Both the position numbers and the translations under genes were made by a program. Of a DNA stretch of 64,000 bases, positions 63,844-64,000 are shown in pieces. The DNA is from Sulfuricurvum sp. (GTDB taxonomy: Bacteria; Campylobacterota; Campylobacteria; Campylobacterales; Sulfurimonadaceae). The notes below the pieces were generated by a model. That model ran no database searches and had not been told where the DNA came from. It saw only the letters and a program-made list of their open reading frames with translations. Location of the stretch: contig JAUXYP010000008.1 in assembly GCA_030694265.1 (NCBI GenBank), positions 289,908 through 353,907 of the forward strand, written 5' to 3'. Each line of letters starts with the position of its first letter. Position 1 is the first letter of the stretch.

Positions 63844-64000
63844 CTAAAAGCTTTCCCAGATATCAATATCATCATGCACCACTGGTTTGGATGTTGGAGC
63901 GGATGATTTTTTAATCGAAGATGGGAGTGTTTTTCTCATGACCGGACGGGCTTGAGTTTGTGATCTGATGGCATGTTTTACACCTGACCCTTTGATCTGC
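63844..64000 (-). CDS. C-terminus of a probable methyl-accepting chemotaxis protein (truncated by window end)
   Basis: Minus strand reads ...QIKGSGVKHAIRSQTQARPVMRKTLPSSIKKSSAPTSKPVVHDDIDIWESF*, ending in a WE[ST]F-type CheR-binding pentapeptide. Confidence 0.6.
   Translation of the reverse strand, partial: QIKGSGVKHAIRSQTQARPVMRKTLPSSIKKSSAPTSKPVVHDDIDIWESF

Overview
The window looks like chromosomal DNA from a Sulfuricurvum/Sulfurimonas-like member of the Campylobacterota; that lineage is inferred from gene content and gene style and was not searched. Positions 1 to about 49 kb are mostly housekeeping: uvrA (3' part), an HDOD protein, polA, gdhA, a fused ccsBA, dnaJ, recR, an RCK-type K+ channel, a complete mod (molybdate) locus with a ModE-like regulator and operator, aroE, trpE, glyA, lysS, fur, class II DAHP synthase, pilT, gatC, a xerC/H-like recombinase, coaX, hisG, gap, pgi, acnB, ftsK and flgL. 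A tRNA-Leu(CAA) at 49084-49167 is followed directly by a P4-type tyrosine integrase and a decayed IS3-family remnant, the usual architecture of an island insertion point. From there to about 63.4 kb the window is an accessory signalling array: a PhnD-like binding protein overlapping a histidine kinase, three further kinases, several receivers, two receiver-GGDEF-EAL proteins (one apparently degenerate at both catalytic domains), a soluble chemoreceptor, and a PAS protein preceded by a (CT)17 microsatellite. The observations I consider most worth checking are the signalling array and its SBP-kinase pair, four copies of a 12-bp repeat in the integrase leader, a probable AUU start codon for ftsK, and a YfgM/BamB-like gene pair. 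No CRISPR array or rRNA was seen. All family calls come from reading motifs in the translations, with no database search.
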